Assembly (NCBI GenBank): GCA_015179045.1 | Contig: WHUZ01000049.1 | Coordinates: 186,001-250,000 of the forward strand | Source: Kalaharituber pfeilii | Taxonomy: Eukaryota > Ascomycota > Pezizomycetes > Pezizales > Pezizaceae | Reading direction: 5' to 3' | DNA length: 64,000 nucleotides | Part shown: piece by piece, positions 12,003 to 22,762 of the stretch | How positions within the stretch are numbered: the first letter of the stretch is position 1 | Layout of the letters: the number at the start of each line of letters is the position of its first letter | The notes under the pieces: model-generated | The model's database searches: none | What the model was told of the DNA's origin: nothing | Seen by the model: the letters and a program-made list of their open reading frames with translations, nothing else | Made by a program: the position numbers and the translations under genes

Positions 12003-14362
12003 GGAAAAAAGTAAGGTGGGATCACATATGTGGGATCGTGGCTGCGGTAGAAAATGCTCCCAGGGGCCCAAATCTGCACAAGGCTACTATCACATCACCA
12101 TGCGGTTGTTCCGGAACGGATACTGAGAGGTACTTAATGAACCTAAGTACCCTGATAGTGGAATGCTTCCTGTAGTCGAATTTGCTTGGGCTGCTGGATC
12201 TGTAATGAAGCGTTATTGGCTTGAGACACACACACCCCTCCATTTCCCCACATATTCGAAGACTCAAGCTAATCAGTGCGTGATAGTTTGAGCTACATGA
12301 TCGCGCTTGCCCAGTCCAACCTTGAAGCCGTCGTTTAGCAGTTGGACGTTGAATGGCACCACAGTCTCATTTGCAGCGTGTTCTTTGCCTCAAGTCAACG
12401 GAAAGATCTGCTGCTCTCTGTTGGGCTGTATCCCTGCATCTTGAGCAGCGATTGGTTTACTACATCACGAAAAAAATCCCGGTTTTAGATGATGGTTTAT
12501 GTACTCCGTACAGCTCCCTGTAGCTGTTTCGCGTCTTCAAAAGGGTCTTATAGGTTTAACCTGGTCATGGTATTGAGTGCTTCAAGCCCTTTCAGCATGA
12601 ATATACATTGACGGTACATTAACCCCATTAGGGTGATTGCTACCCGCCGCGACAACCCAAATTCGGATAACCGTTATAGGACCTACTTATAACTGTGATG
12701 TAAAACTGGCTCCCAAACCTATCAATATGGCCATGGTGGGGCCCATAAAGTCTGCTGAGTATTCCTCCTTCTCACTCCACTCAAGATGCATCCCTACAGC
12801 CCTGATGTCACTTCGCTCCTTCTGGTGGAGGCCTCCCGCTTTCCATTGAATAGCATTCTCTTCAATGAATACAATAATTCTTTTCTGTTTTACTCTCTCT
12901 CTATAACGTAATATCCAATTGCAGCTTCGCTCGCTCTGGGTTTTGCCCCACCGAGAACAGAGATGAATTATTCCTAATGTTTATTTTTCAGTAATCCTAA
13001 ACCACGCTCAACTCAAAGTTAATAGTACGAGCGAGTAAAGTAGACAAGCAACAAAACGAAACCCTAAGACCAACGGAATGAATACCACAGACAAAAACGG
13101 CCAACATAATTTTCGTGTAGTTCGGTATCAATAAGAGTCGTCAATACAAAGGAGCCCCCAGGTATTCCATGATCTTTGTATTTCTTTATCCGACTGAAGT
13201 ATTTGTTGGCAGCCCCAAGTGACCGAGGCCGCGTGGCACCGGCGACCGCTTCTCATTTAAGCATTGGAAATACCATCATCGATAGACCTACCAGTCATGC
13301 CTGCTAGTTCTCTCCGATTGACTGCTAGCGACGCATGAACGGCTTCTACCCTGTTGGGAAAACTCCACTATTGAAGAGCTTTTTAAGCCGAAAATCCCAC
13401 CTACACTTATAGTTAGGGGACAGAACCTTGAAGTGGAGCTCGAGGGTCAAGAGGAGGTTGGCCTGCTGGTAACGGATATGCTAGATCTCTGCTTGAACTC
13501 ATTGGAGCAACTGGACAACCCGGCTTTGCTTACCCAACCAAGGAGTGTTAGAAAGGTAGCCTCATTCACTGCGGCATTGAGGCTCTGGACGAAATTGTTC
13601 TTATCCCGGAACTTATGCCATTTTAACAAAGTACAAAAAAGACTAGTTGGGAGAGAAAAATAAGGAATTATGAGCGCTCTAGATACCGGTACAAGGAAGT
13701 TCTGTAGCTGTTGTAAACGAATCTTCAAAACAATACTGTCGTGGCGGTTGTTGTCGTACAGTGCTGTGGACATACGATAACCTCTTCTTGTTTCAGGCCT
13801 CTTAGGAAATAAGTTATTCGGCCTTACGATCTGCTCTATCCTTAGGTTAAACAAGTTGATTTCGAACCAACGTAGGGTCGCTGGTAGATTATTATATATT
13901 CGCTCACTGCAGTACTGTACTCTAGGTACTGTACATTCTTGGGCCTGTTTGCATAACCACTCAAAGGGGACAGACAGTTCTTATGTTGAGCGATGAAGAG
14001 AAATAAAACTTCAGACAGGGGTGAGTCTCCTGGGCAACGTTACCGCTTGCCTATTCCGGCCTGCCACATTACCTAACATAGTAGGAGAGGAACCCGTGTC
14101 GTGATAAAATCTACCGCGCCGCTCTACAATACTTAATCTGTCGTTTACCGCTACGGTAGGGCTTGGCCACGAGTTGACAGCCCTATCACAGATTTTCTGA
14201 TACAGGTAATGGGCGATCTTGAGGACACTGCCACAAATACTATGGAGGACAATGGGAGGCGCGGTTCGTGAACGGAAGCCTTCAATGTAGGTTACAAAGT
14301 GTATAGATCACGAAACTGTTCGAAGCTGAGAAACATCTATTATTAACATAATGATACCAATT

Positions 14363-14670
14363 AAATCTGTAAGAATGTAGCCTCTCACCCCCGGTCAATG
14401 AGCTAAACCTCATAGGGTCAAAATTCAACTTTCCTCGTAGGGCTAAAATTCAACTTTCCTCACAGGGCTAAATTCAACTTTCCTCGCAGGCTAAAATTCA
14501 AGTTGCTAAAAATGAACGGAGGCTGAAGGCTGAAGGAGCGAGAATATAAAAAGGGGGCGTATCGCGCCAGAAAAATGTCGATAGTAGTAGAATGTAGCAG
14601 AGCTCCCGAAGCTAATTGAGCGAGCACAATAAACTCTCCTCTCTCCATAAAAACATTAGAAAATCAAATC
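14363..14670 (+). mobile_element. Candidate solo LTR (about 300 bp)
   Basis: The segment 14368-14665 starts TGTAAG and is flanked on both sides by AAATC (14363-14367 and 14666-14670), a possible 5-bp target duplication. Inside, in LTR-like order, are imperfect tandem repeats of AAAATTCAACTTTCCTC (about 14417-14500), a TATA box (TATAAAAAG at 14545) and an AATAAA signal (14629). The right end does not close with the usual CA, so the boundary or identity could be wrong. No internal retroelement domain adjoins it. Confidence 0.4.
14417..14500. repeat. Imperfect tandem repeats, about 24 bp, ~4 copies
   Basis: Four degenerate copies of a unit containing GGGCTAAAATTCAACTTTCC, each followed by a short spacer. 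They would lie in the U3 part of the candidate LTR. Confidence 0.75.
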
Positions 14671-15247
14671 TGTGCGTGATAGCTTGTATAGCGTAAAAGC
14701 ACAGGTGAATGTCAATCATGGCTTGTCACGGACACCTGTCCTCTCTCCGTTCATCATTACCCAATCTGTCAATCTTATTTTGACATCTTCACTGGTACTT
14801 CTACACAGTGTATGGGTATATCCTAAGCTACATATGGAGGCTAGGGGAACTTCCTTCATCTCTTTGCGGGAGATCTGTTTCTTCTTTTCTGTTTTACCCG
14901 TTTGAATTTGCAAACTGACTGGCCAGATATTAGAGCTCCGTAACTATTCTGCAGAGATCCTTCATGTGTGGTGAGAGGCCGCTTTGATGATAAAAATCTA
15001 TATATTGATCCCATGTAGTAACAGCTCAAGGCCGATGTGTTAATGGTTATCAGAATCCAAAGACGAATGACTCAATTTCTTTGGGCAAGTTGTGCAGTCA
15101 ACCGAGTGAGAAGTTATGCATGTAGATATGCAAACAAACCGAATTAAGGAACAAAGGAAACGTAAATATACAGGTACACAACACAACGACGCCAGTAGTA
15201 AATCAAAGTTGAGATATCCGCTCCGCAGTTTCTCATGAATAGGGTGC

Positions 15248-17070
15248 TTATTTCTTGGCCTTCTTCTCCTTCTTCTTCTTCCTCTCCCCTTCAGCATCCT
15301 CACCTTCCTCTCTCCGTCGCTTTTTGCTCTTATCTTCCTTGTGGCTCTCCTCTTCTTTCTTACCTGACTTCTCTGCCTTTTCGGCCTTCACATCCTTATT
15401 GTCCTTGACTTTCTTTTCTTTCTTCTCTTTTTTATCTTTCTTTCCTTTCTTTTCCTTTTTATCCTTTTTCTCCTTCTTAGATTTCGATTTCTCTTCGGCG
15501 CCTCTATCGTCATTTTCAGCACCGTCAATTTTGATGTCAGCGAGAACAGAGTCCATAGCTTTTTTCTACGTAAGATATCAGCACTCGACTATAATTAAAA
15601 GGCTTGATACTTGACCTACCATTGCATCAACATTCTTTGTAGGAGCAGCCCCAGTGGTATAGAAAGCTATTCGCTCTTCTACTTGGGCCTTCAATGCTTC
15701 CCCGAATTTGGTAGTAGGAGCATCCGAGAAACTATCAATTCTCGATGCTATCGAGCACTTATTTGCAAGGAACCTGATAGCTATTAGCTTATAGCAAGAG
15801 CTTTTTCAAAGGCACCATTATACCTTGAGATTCTCCCCTTATTCTTTGTTCCAGCTTTCCCCAGAAATGATGAGTGGTAGATCAATCCGTATTTTGGTGT
15901 ATTTCCTTTCGTTTTCAATGCTCTGAACAGCGCCTTCTCAGCGCCGAGAATCTGTACAGTAGATGCTGGATATTTGGCCAAATTTGTAAGAGATCCGGCA
16001 TGAGATATGAGGCGAGCACCAACAATCTCGCCAATAAGAGCCCCAAGGTTAGGCGCAACAACACTCATCTTGCTTACAAGATAGGAATAGAGAGATCTTC
16101 TGTAATCCGCAAGGCCCACCACTCTCTTTGCGAATGACTGGATATTCTTCATATCTGCTTCTGATATATCCTGTCCCATACTGACTTTCGCGGCATCGAG
16201 TATGCTCTGTGCAATCGTTTCATCATCATCAACGAGTGCGGCAAGGTCATGAAGTTGGTCGTTGCTAAGGCTAGCCTTGTCTTTGACGAATAGAACCAGT
16301 TTTGCATATTTGTAGTTGTCACTGACAATCTTCACAAGCTCTGGAAAATGCCATGAGTACCATTCTCTGGACACCCTAATCAGCAAAGACCCAGTATGTA
16401 CACTATACTAATCCTTCTTACCTGACGCGCATCGCAAAAGTATTAACGTCCTTGTCGAGCGTATCCAGGAGTGCAATGGACTGGATGATGTGATTGTCGT
16501 TCTTCTGGACAGAGAACTTCACCTTTGCCCTCGAATATGCATGACCCAACCCCAATTGCGCCCTCTCCACGTCACCGGGCTGTAATTGCTTCAAAAGTTT
16601 CTCTGCATGAAGTCGTATACCACGGAGCAAATCCTGAACTACTTCGTTTGTCTCACATGCCACCCCTGGGAAGGTCTCTTTAATGCCTCCAGCCAAGTTC
16701 TTGTCTGCAATACCCAATACCACTGGCTTCCTCTTGCTGGGCTTTGGAAGATTGACCTCGAGTAATGCTTTAAGGTGGTCACTCACAATACCTTCGGAGA
16801 CGTCGTTCGCATTTTCTAGTGCTTGAGCGGCGCCTCTATGCAGTCGATTAGAATCTTCCTCTCTAAATGCCAACATGCGTGCGACTGGTTAAATCCTTAC
16901 TGGAAAGGCGCAAAGCTAACAAGTCTGACGAGCTTCCCAAATTTTGCGAGATCTTGAACCGACTCCTGAACTTCCTTGAGTCTGTTTCCTATAGTTTCAG
17001 GCTGTGAGGCCACCTGAAAGAGGGAGTACCCAATGGACTGCTCGAAAAGCAGATAGTCGACCTGGGACAT
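15248..17070 (-). CDS. NOP56: Box C/D snoRNP core protein Nop56
   Basis: Core protein of box C/D snoRNPs, which guide 2'-O-methylation and processing of rRNA in the nucleolus. Exons (complement): 16901-17070, 16422-16835, 15824-16366, 15620-15773 and 15248-15565. They total 1599 nt or 532 aa. The N-terminus [18 protein letters not shown] and [16 protein letters not shown] identify Nop56 rather than Nop58. The coiled-coil and NOP domain follow ([20 protein letters not shown], then [20 protein letters not shown] and [19 protein letters not shown]). The C-terminus is a long Lys/Glu/Asp-rich tail, normal for the family. All introns are 50-65 nt with good consensus sites and are too short to host a typical snoRNA. 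Confidence 0.96.
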
Positions 17071-17311
17071 GGCGACAGCAGTGCTTGGTGGTGAATTCGT
17101 GAAAGTAATTTACTGTCAGTTGGTGTTGTTCTCGTGCTTTACAAGACTAAGTTTTTTTCTTCACACACCGAATTGGAATGATAGGTGCAACTCTTGGCAT
17201 CGATTCTTGGCGTGCGTGGTCTTAGTGGGGTTGATCCCAGGTATCGAAATTTCGAGCCTCATTTCTCCAAATAATCCTACTTGAGCTCTCGACAAAGATA
17301 GATAACATACA
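17071..17311. promoter_or_regulatory. Shared divergent promoter of NOP56 and CCT6
   Basis: Only 241 bp between the two divergent start codons, so both core promoters must lie here. No specific factor site is claimed. Confidence 0.5.
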
Positions 17312-19291
17312 ATGTCTGCGACTTCACTACTAAACCCAAAGGCTGAGGGTCTGGTATGTTCCCCTTGGAGTCTTCAAACTGTTAATCCGCCACTAATCTA
17401 GCATATAGAGACGTGGAGAAGCCCTGCGGGCGAATATTGCTGCTGGTGAGGGCCTACAGGATGTGCTTAGGTCCAACTTAGGGCCATCAGGCACGCTGAA
17501 GATGTTGGTTGATGGCTCGGGGCAAGTTAGTGGTATTTGGACTCAGAATATGTGTATTATCTAACAAGCATCTAGATTACTTTAACGAAAGACGGCCAGA
17601 AGCTTCTTCGGGAAATGAGTTAGTTTGCAAGCTCGATGGAGTTAGGAGTACTTGCTGACTATTGTCTAGCAATTCAGAATCCTACTGCAGTACTGATTGC
17701 AAGGGCTGCTACTGCTCTCGATGACATTGCAGGTGACGGAACTACCAGCGTTGTATTACTCGTTGGAGAATTGTTGAAGCAAGCAAATCGATATATATCT
17801 GAAGGATTACATCCTCGAATTATCACGGAGGGTTTTGAGCTTGCCAAAGTTGAAGCTCTGAAGGTGTGTTCAGTCAGTGAAACCATTTTGAGCTATACTG
17901 ATCTACAAGTTAGTTTCTTGACAGCTTCAAACTTGTTGAAGAAGCCGACAGGGAGCTTTTATTGTCCGTTGCGCGGACCTCGCTTTCCACAAAGCTGAAT
18001 AAAACCCTAGCCGATGCTCTCACTCCAAGTATTGTCGATGCTGTCTTGACTATATGGAGGGCTCCTGCGAAACCAGATTTGCACATGGTAGAGATCATGA
18101 AGATGCAACATCGAACTGCATCTGAGACGCAGCTCATTAGAGGACTTGCGCTTGATCATGGCGCTCGCCATCCGGATATGCCGAAAAGAGTTGAAAACGC
18201 CTATATCCTGGCCCTCAATGTTTCTCTTGAATATGAGAAGAGTGAAATCAATTCTGGATTTTTCTATAGCAGTGCAGAGCAGCGAGAGAAGCTAGTCGAG
18301 AGTGAGCGAAGGTTTGTGGATGAAAAGCTCCGTAAGATCGTCGAACTGAAGAAGGAGGTTTGCGGAAACGACCCCAAGAAGAACTTTGTTATAATCAATC
18401 AAAAAGGAATAGATCCTCTATCCTTGGATGTATTGGTAAAGAACGGCATTCTAGCTCTCCGAAGGGCAAAGAGAAGGAACATGGAGAGATTGCAACTTAT
18501 TTGTGGAGGTGTGGCGCAGAACAGCGTTGAGGATCTCACCCCTGATGTACTTGGATGGGCGGGTCTCGTATACGAGCATACGTTGGGAGAGGAGAAATAT
18601 ACATTCATTGAAGAAGTCAAGGATCCTAAAGCTGTTACCATCTTGATCAAAGGTGAGACAAATCGGTACCCTGGAGCTTTCATGCCTACTGACAATTACC
18701 CAGGACCAAACACACATTCAATCAATCAAATAAACGATGCAGTCAGAGATGGACTCCGTAGTGTTTACAATGTGATAGTCGATCAGGCTGTTATTCCAGG
18801 AGGTGGTGCTTTCCAGGTTGCGTGCCATGCTCATCTTTCGTCGGAGGCTATTAAAAAACAAATCAAGGGCAAAGCAAAATCGGGCGTTCAAGCTTTCGCG
18901 GATGCCTTGCTCACCATCCCCAAGACTCTGGCTGCAAATGCTGGGTTTGATATTCAAGATTCATGTAAGTCTCACGAAAGCTCGTAAAGAGTGCTTATCA
19001 CTGACATTGGATAGTGTCTGCTCTTCAAGATGAATATGCCGAAGGAAACGTGGTTGGTATTGACCTTACCACTGGTGAGCCGATGGACCCTGTCGCCGAA
19101 GGCGTGTATGACTCGTTTAGGGTTATAAGGAATAGCTTAGCATCTGCATCTAGTATTGCATCAAATCTACTTCTTTGGTTAGTTCTCTTCCTTTAAAACT
19201 TCTTTGCTTTTGCTAACTCGTTGCCTCTAGTGACGAATTGTTGAAAGCACGGCAGATGGGGTCAAAGACCGGACCGGGTAACGAGGAATAG
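17312..19291 (+). CDS. CCT6: Chaperonin TRiC/CCT subunit zeta (Cct6)
   Basis: Subunit of the cytosolic ring chaperonin that folds actin, tubulin and other clients. Exons: 17312-17353, 17409-17525, 17576-17618, 17670-17863, 17914-18652, 18704-18964, 19015-19177 and 19231-19291. They total 1620 nt or 539 aa, the family length. Group II chaperonin motifs are present: [26 protein letters not shown], the ATPase loop [16 protein letters not shown] and the late glycine motif [11 protein letters not shown]. The intron at 18653-18703 is 51 nt with no stop, so retaining it would add 17 residues in frame. Intron 4 must use the TTAG acceptor at 17913 (not the later ACAG at 17925) to give the family sequence FLDSFK and keep frame. 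Confidence 0.96.
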
Positions 19292-20980
19292 AGATATAAT
19301 GGAAAAATTCAGTGTTATGAGAGCAAACTTCATTTATGTGAGGACTAGTGGTTATAAGATTTTAATTATGTGCTTGCCTGTCCTCACGACCTAATGAGAA
19401 GCCTAGTTAGACATGCCCATTAGTTTACGAAAGTGGAAATAAAATGTATGATACATATCTCAGCACATAGGAGAAAATATTGTGGATTTTGATTGATCTT
19501 CCATCAGGGACTTCTTACAAGAGCAACCCCTTCTGTGGATCATGTCTGCAAGTCTACATACAGCATGTGTAGTCTTGAAAGTGCATATGTGCCATTTCTA
19601 TCATATTTGTATGAACTTGATAGAGATGTTTCATCTATGGTCAATGACTCAGTTGCATAGGACTAGGTCTTCTTTATAGGGTCTTCGTATGTATGTCACT
19701 GAAGCGCCGACTCAAAAAGCAGAAGTCACCTCAACGAGTTCTTCACTGTTCCAAGCATCCCACGCAACGCCCATTGATTTATTTCACAGATGATAGATCA
19801 ATTTTCGTTATAAATCGAGTCATCGTTTAGGGACATGAACTATGCGCCAGAAACTCTACAGTCGTTGCAGATTTGGAGCTATCCTCATGTACCATCTAAA
19901 ACCGAGGCTGCAGCGTACACCAACTAACCATTTGGGAGTACACTATGCGAATTCTTGTGTCGATACACAAACACTTCTTCCAAGATCCTCGGGTCCATGA
20001 TCATTGTGGGCTTAAGCCTACTCTTCTCAATTTGACGGCTTCGTTCTAAAAAAGCTTTAATGATGTTAATATAAGGTGGGGCTTAGGGTTCATCCAGTCT
20101 CATGACCGTGCGGACGCCCGCCCGGTCGGAGGTTCATCTTCATTTTCTTATTTCTCGTCCCACTGCCAATCAACCTTAACCAGACTAACTAACCTACATA
20201 CATGTAGTTGTTGTTGGTGTTGGTGAAGACTATATGATCATCACATGGCCAGAATGTCTTAGCGCATTATAACTTCTTGAGGTATGAAATTACCGGATTT
20301 GGTTACATACCTTCAACCACTCAACCTGTAGAAACGCACGTTGATTCCGTCTACGTCATATATCAAGTAGCCTTATGCTGGTCTCATACCAAGCCCCGTT
20401 AGGCATTTCATTCATTTGTAGTCAAATAACGAAGGCCAATGTTGAAACTGAATGCCCTCGAGCGGTCTGATCCCTGCAGTACAACTCACTAATCTGTTGA
20501 TCAAGATCACCTTCGGTACCAATAAACTATAAAAATGTGTGTATATACTGCCTTGCACAAGCGTAACTCAAGATGTAACATCTTCTAATTATACTCGGGA
20601 GATTCACAAATATTGCACGTTGCATGCTTATACATGCAGTATCTACATGTCAAACACAGAGGAGCGATTTCTCCTGGACTGAAGACGGATCTTCTCTTGC
20701 AGCATGCAATTTGTAGTTCATGGGGAACCCGAGCATAAGGCTTGAGCTTGAGACAACATGATAGTTATTTACCATAGTGATGTTCAAGATCCACTTGGTA
20801 AGTGTTGCGTGCAAATGCATTGATATTGGCGATGCTAATTTCAAGTTGTAGTGCGCTGGGGGGTCGCCCCTAAGATTCCTCCCACAAAAAACTGTCCTAG
20901 GCCAAGGTCGACATCAGATTATCTCCACGTGATAAGTTAATTACCGTTTGCCGCATCACATCGCACATCATGAAATCAAT

Positions 20981-20991
20981 ATCATCATCAC

Positions 20992-21051
<60 letters not shown>
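20981..21051. repeat. (ATC)n microsatellite
   Basis: About 23 trinucleotide units with one ACC interruption near the left end. The minus strand reads as poly-Met in one frame, which is an artefact of the repeat. Confidence 0.95.
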
Positions 21052-21503
21052 AAACCCCCCCACCCTCCCAGGGCATTTTCTCGGCAAAAGGAGAGGTTTA
21101 GGGACCGGCAGCACCGGGGTGACATGATTACAGAGGTTGACATGCTTAGGAGGCCGCTCATCTGTCGCCGGCCCTCCCGCCAATTCGTCATTGATCATAA
21201 AGATCACATTCACAAGTTTCTTCCTCCAGGTCGTATAATTAAACTTAGATAACTTCTGCGCGTAACAATCAATACGCCGGGGAGAACCCCGGATCATCAT
21301 CAAAGCAAGGATGGTCACTTGCTCCTTTGAGTAAAGCAACGTCAAGAACCACTTCAGAGACGTCGGATCTACTGTTGATAATCTCTCTCATACTCAAATG
21401 AAACGTCACTAAAGTATCTCACTGACTATTGTTGCTTTAAATAGACTTATGCGTGCAGCAATTTTACCGCCGAGGCTCCATTGTTTATGTCATGAACACT
21501 ATA

Positions 21504-21823
21504 CTAGACAGAAAAATAAGTATTTGGACAGGGGATAAATGCATATTTATGCGCCATGCAGTATTCGGCAGAAACTAGCATATTTTCGTCTGGTGATAGC
21601 CATAAGACAGTCCAAATTTTGTGATAGGGTGTCCAACTTCATTATGTAAGAAAGTATTTGGACAGCTGACGTGATGAAATTTGGGCAGCTGACATAATGA
21701 ATTTGGACTTTTACACCTATTCTTTACTGCCAAGCATACGAAAATATGCTAGTTTCTGCCAAATACTGCATGGCGCATAAATATGCATTTATCCCCTGTC
21801 CAAATACTTATTTTTCTGTCTAG
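21504..21823. mobile_element. 320-bp MITE with 86-bp terminal inverted repeats (Tc1/mariner-pogo type)
   Basis: The ends 21504-21589 and 21738-21823 are inverted copies with one mismatch (C at 21566 versus T in the partner). Both termini begin CTAGACAGAAAAATAAG and are followed by TATTTGGACAGGGG. The element is flanked by TA on both sides (21502-21503 and 21824-21825), the target duplication of Tc1/mariner/pogo elements. The middle holds no transposase and repeats the motif AAGTATTTGGACAG near 21652, suggesting an internal subrepeat. The near-identity of the two ends implies fairly recent formation or insertion. Confidence 0.88.
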
Positions 21824-22338
21824 TACATTCCCAGGTTTAACATGCGAAATTGCCTGTTTGAACAAAACTCACATGAGACGACATAGCTCATAGCTCACTA
21901 CAGGACTTCATCTTATGTAGCATTGTCTTGTTGCCCTTGACGGTACCGTGTCCCTGAAGTGTATCATGTGTATACATAGAATATGCAAGATGTAAGTCCT
22001 AGAACCTCCTGTAAGAGCTAAAACTTACTGACCATCGGCATGTCTATGTCCCCTTGGACTCAGCACCTACATTGCCAACCCAAGCGAGTGAAGAAGAATT
22101 GCCAACAACAGTAATATGTACAGATTGTGATGCATTTTCAGGTTTTAGTTATGCAGGCATATATTTCTGCCTGTTGCTAAATATATAATATGTAGCATTC
22201 AGTACACAACACGAAAAGAGGCTTTTACTACAACTGCTTACGTTCACCACAATATGTACAGCCATTCCTTTATGACATGTATTTGAATTTTGCTTTTTCC
22301 CCTTGGAGCGCCCATGACTCTTGATTACAAAGTACCTA

Positions 22339-22762
22339 CTCTACATTGGTACGGTACTCAAGCACTAATACTGGTTATTATTACTGTACTCGAGTATGTT
22401 CTCGTGCCCAGACTATTATTTTCGGCCTTTGCGGCCGTCTTTGCACCTCTTGGCAGCATCCAGTGCCCGTCTGGGTACGAGAACAACTCGAGTACAACAT
22501 CCTCGATAATCAATTATGTTATTGCGATTCGGAGAGGAGGCCGAAGCGAACACAAACAGGCATGAACACGGATTTGGTTTGACATCAAGAAAAGCTGTTA
22601 GCTTCATGAGATGCTGACAAGACATATTGGGCACTAAGCACAAAGGGGGCAAGGGACCGGGGTGAGCTTAGACTGGGCTTTCAGGCCCAGTTTGGTAAGT
22701 GGGTTATGTGGTACTCGAGTAACCAGACTAGTATTCGAGTACTTGTGCGGTGCCCTCTAGAG
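22339..22762. mobile_element. Possible decayed hAT-type MITE
   Basis: Both ends are rich in GTACTC, TACTCGAGTA and CTGGTTA motifs in inverted orientation (22350-22396 versus 22710-22754). They are flanked by 8-mers CTCTACAT (22339-22346) and CTCTAGAG (22755-22762), 5 of 8 matching, which fits the size of hAT target duplications. Divergence between the ends makes this tentative. Confidence 0.4.

Larger units (their letters stand above)
10067..15247. other. Gene-poor 5.2-kb region upstream of SWI1
   Basis: G-rich and pyrimidine/purine-skewed sequence from 10120 to 11550, then AT-rich sequence. It probably holds a long SWI1 leader and promoter in its first part. ORFs across 10760-11750 overlap in several frames on both strands and show no domains or splice logic. 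It contains a GT microsatellite (10827-10844), a poly(A) run (11980-12002) and a candidate solo LTR (14363-14670). Nothing else recognised. Confidence 0.6.

Noticed and set aside
15255..15614. Phe/Ser-rich ORF on +
   Set aside because: Antisense of the Lys/Glu-rich tail of NOP56.
20968..21060. Methionine-run protein
   Set aside because: Translation of the ATC/GAT microsatellite. Only the non-repeat part next to it deserves a look.
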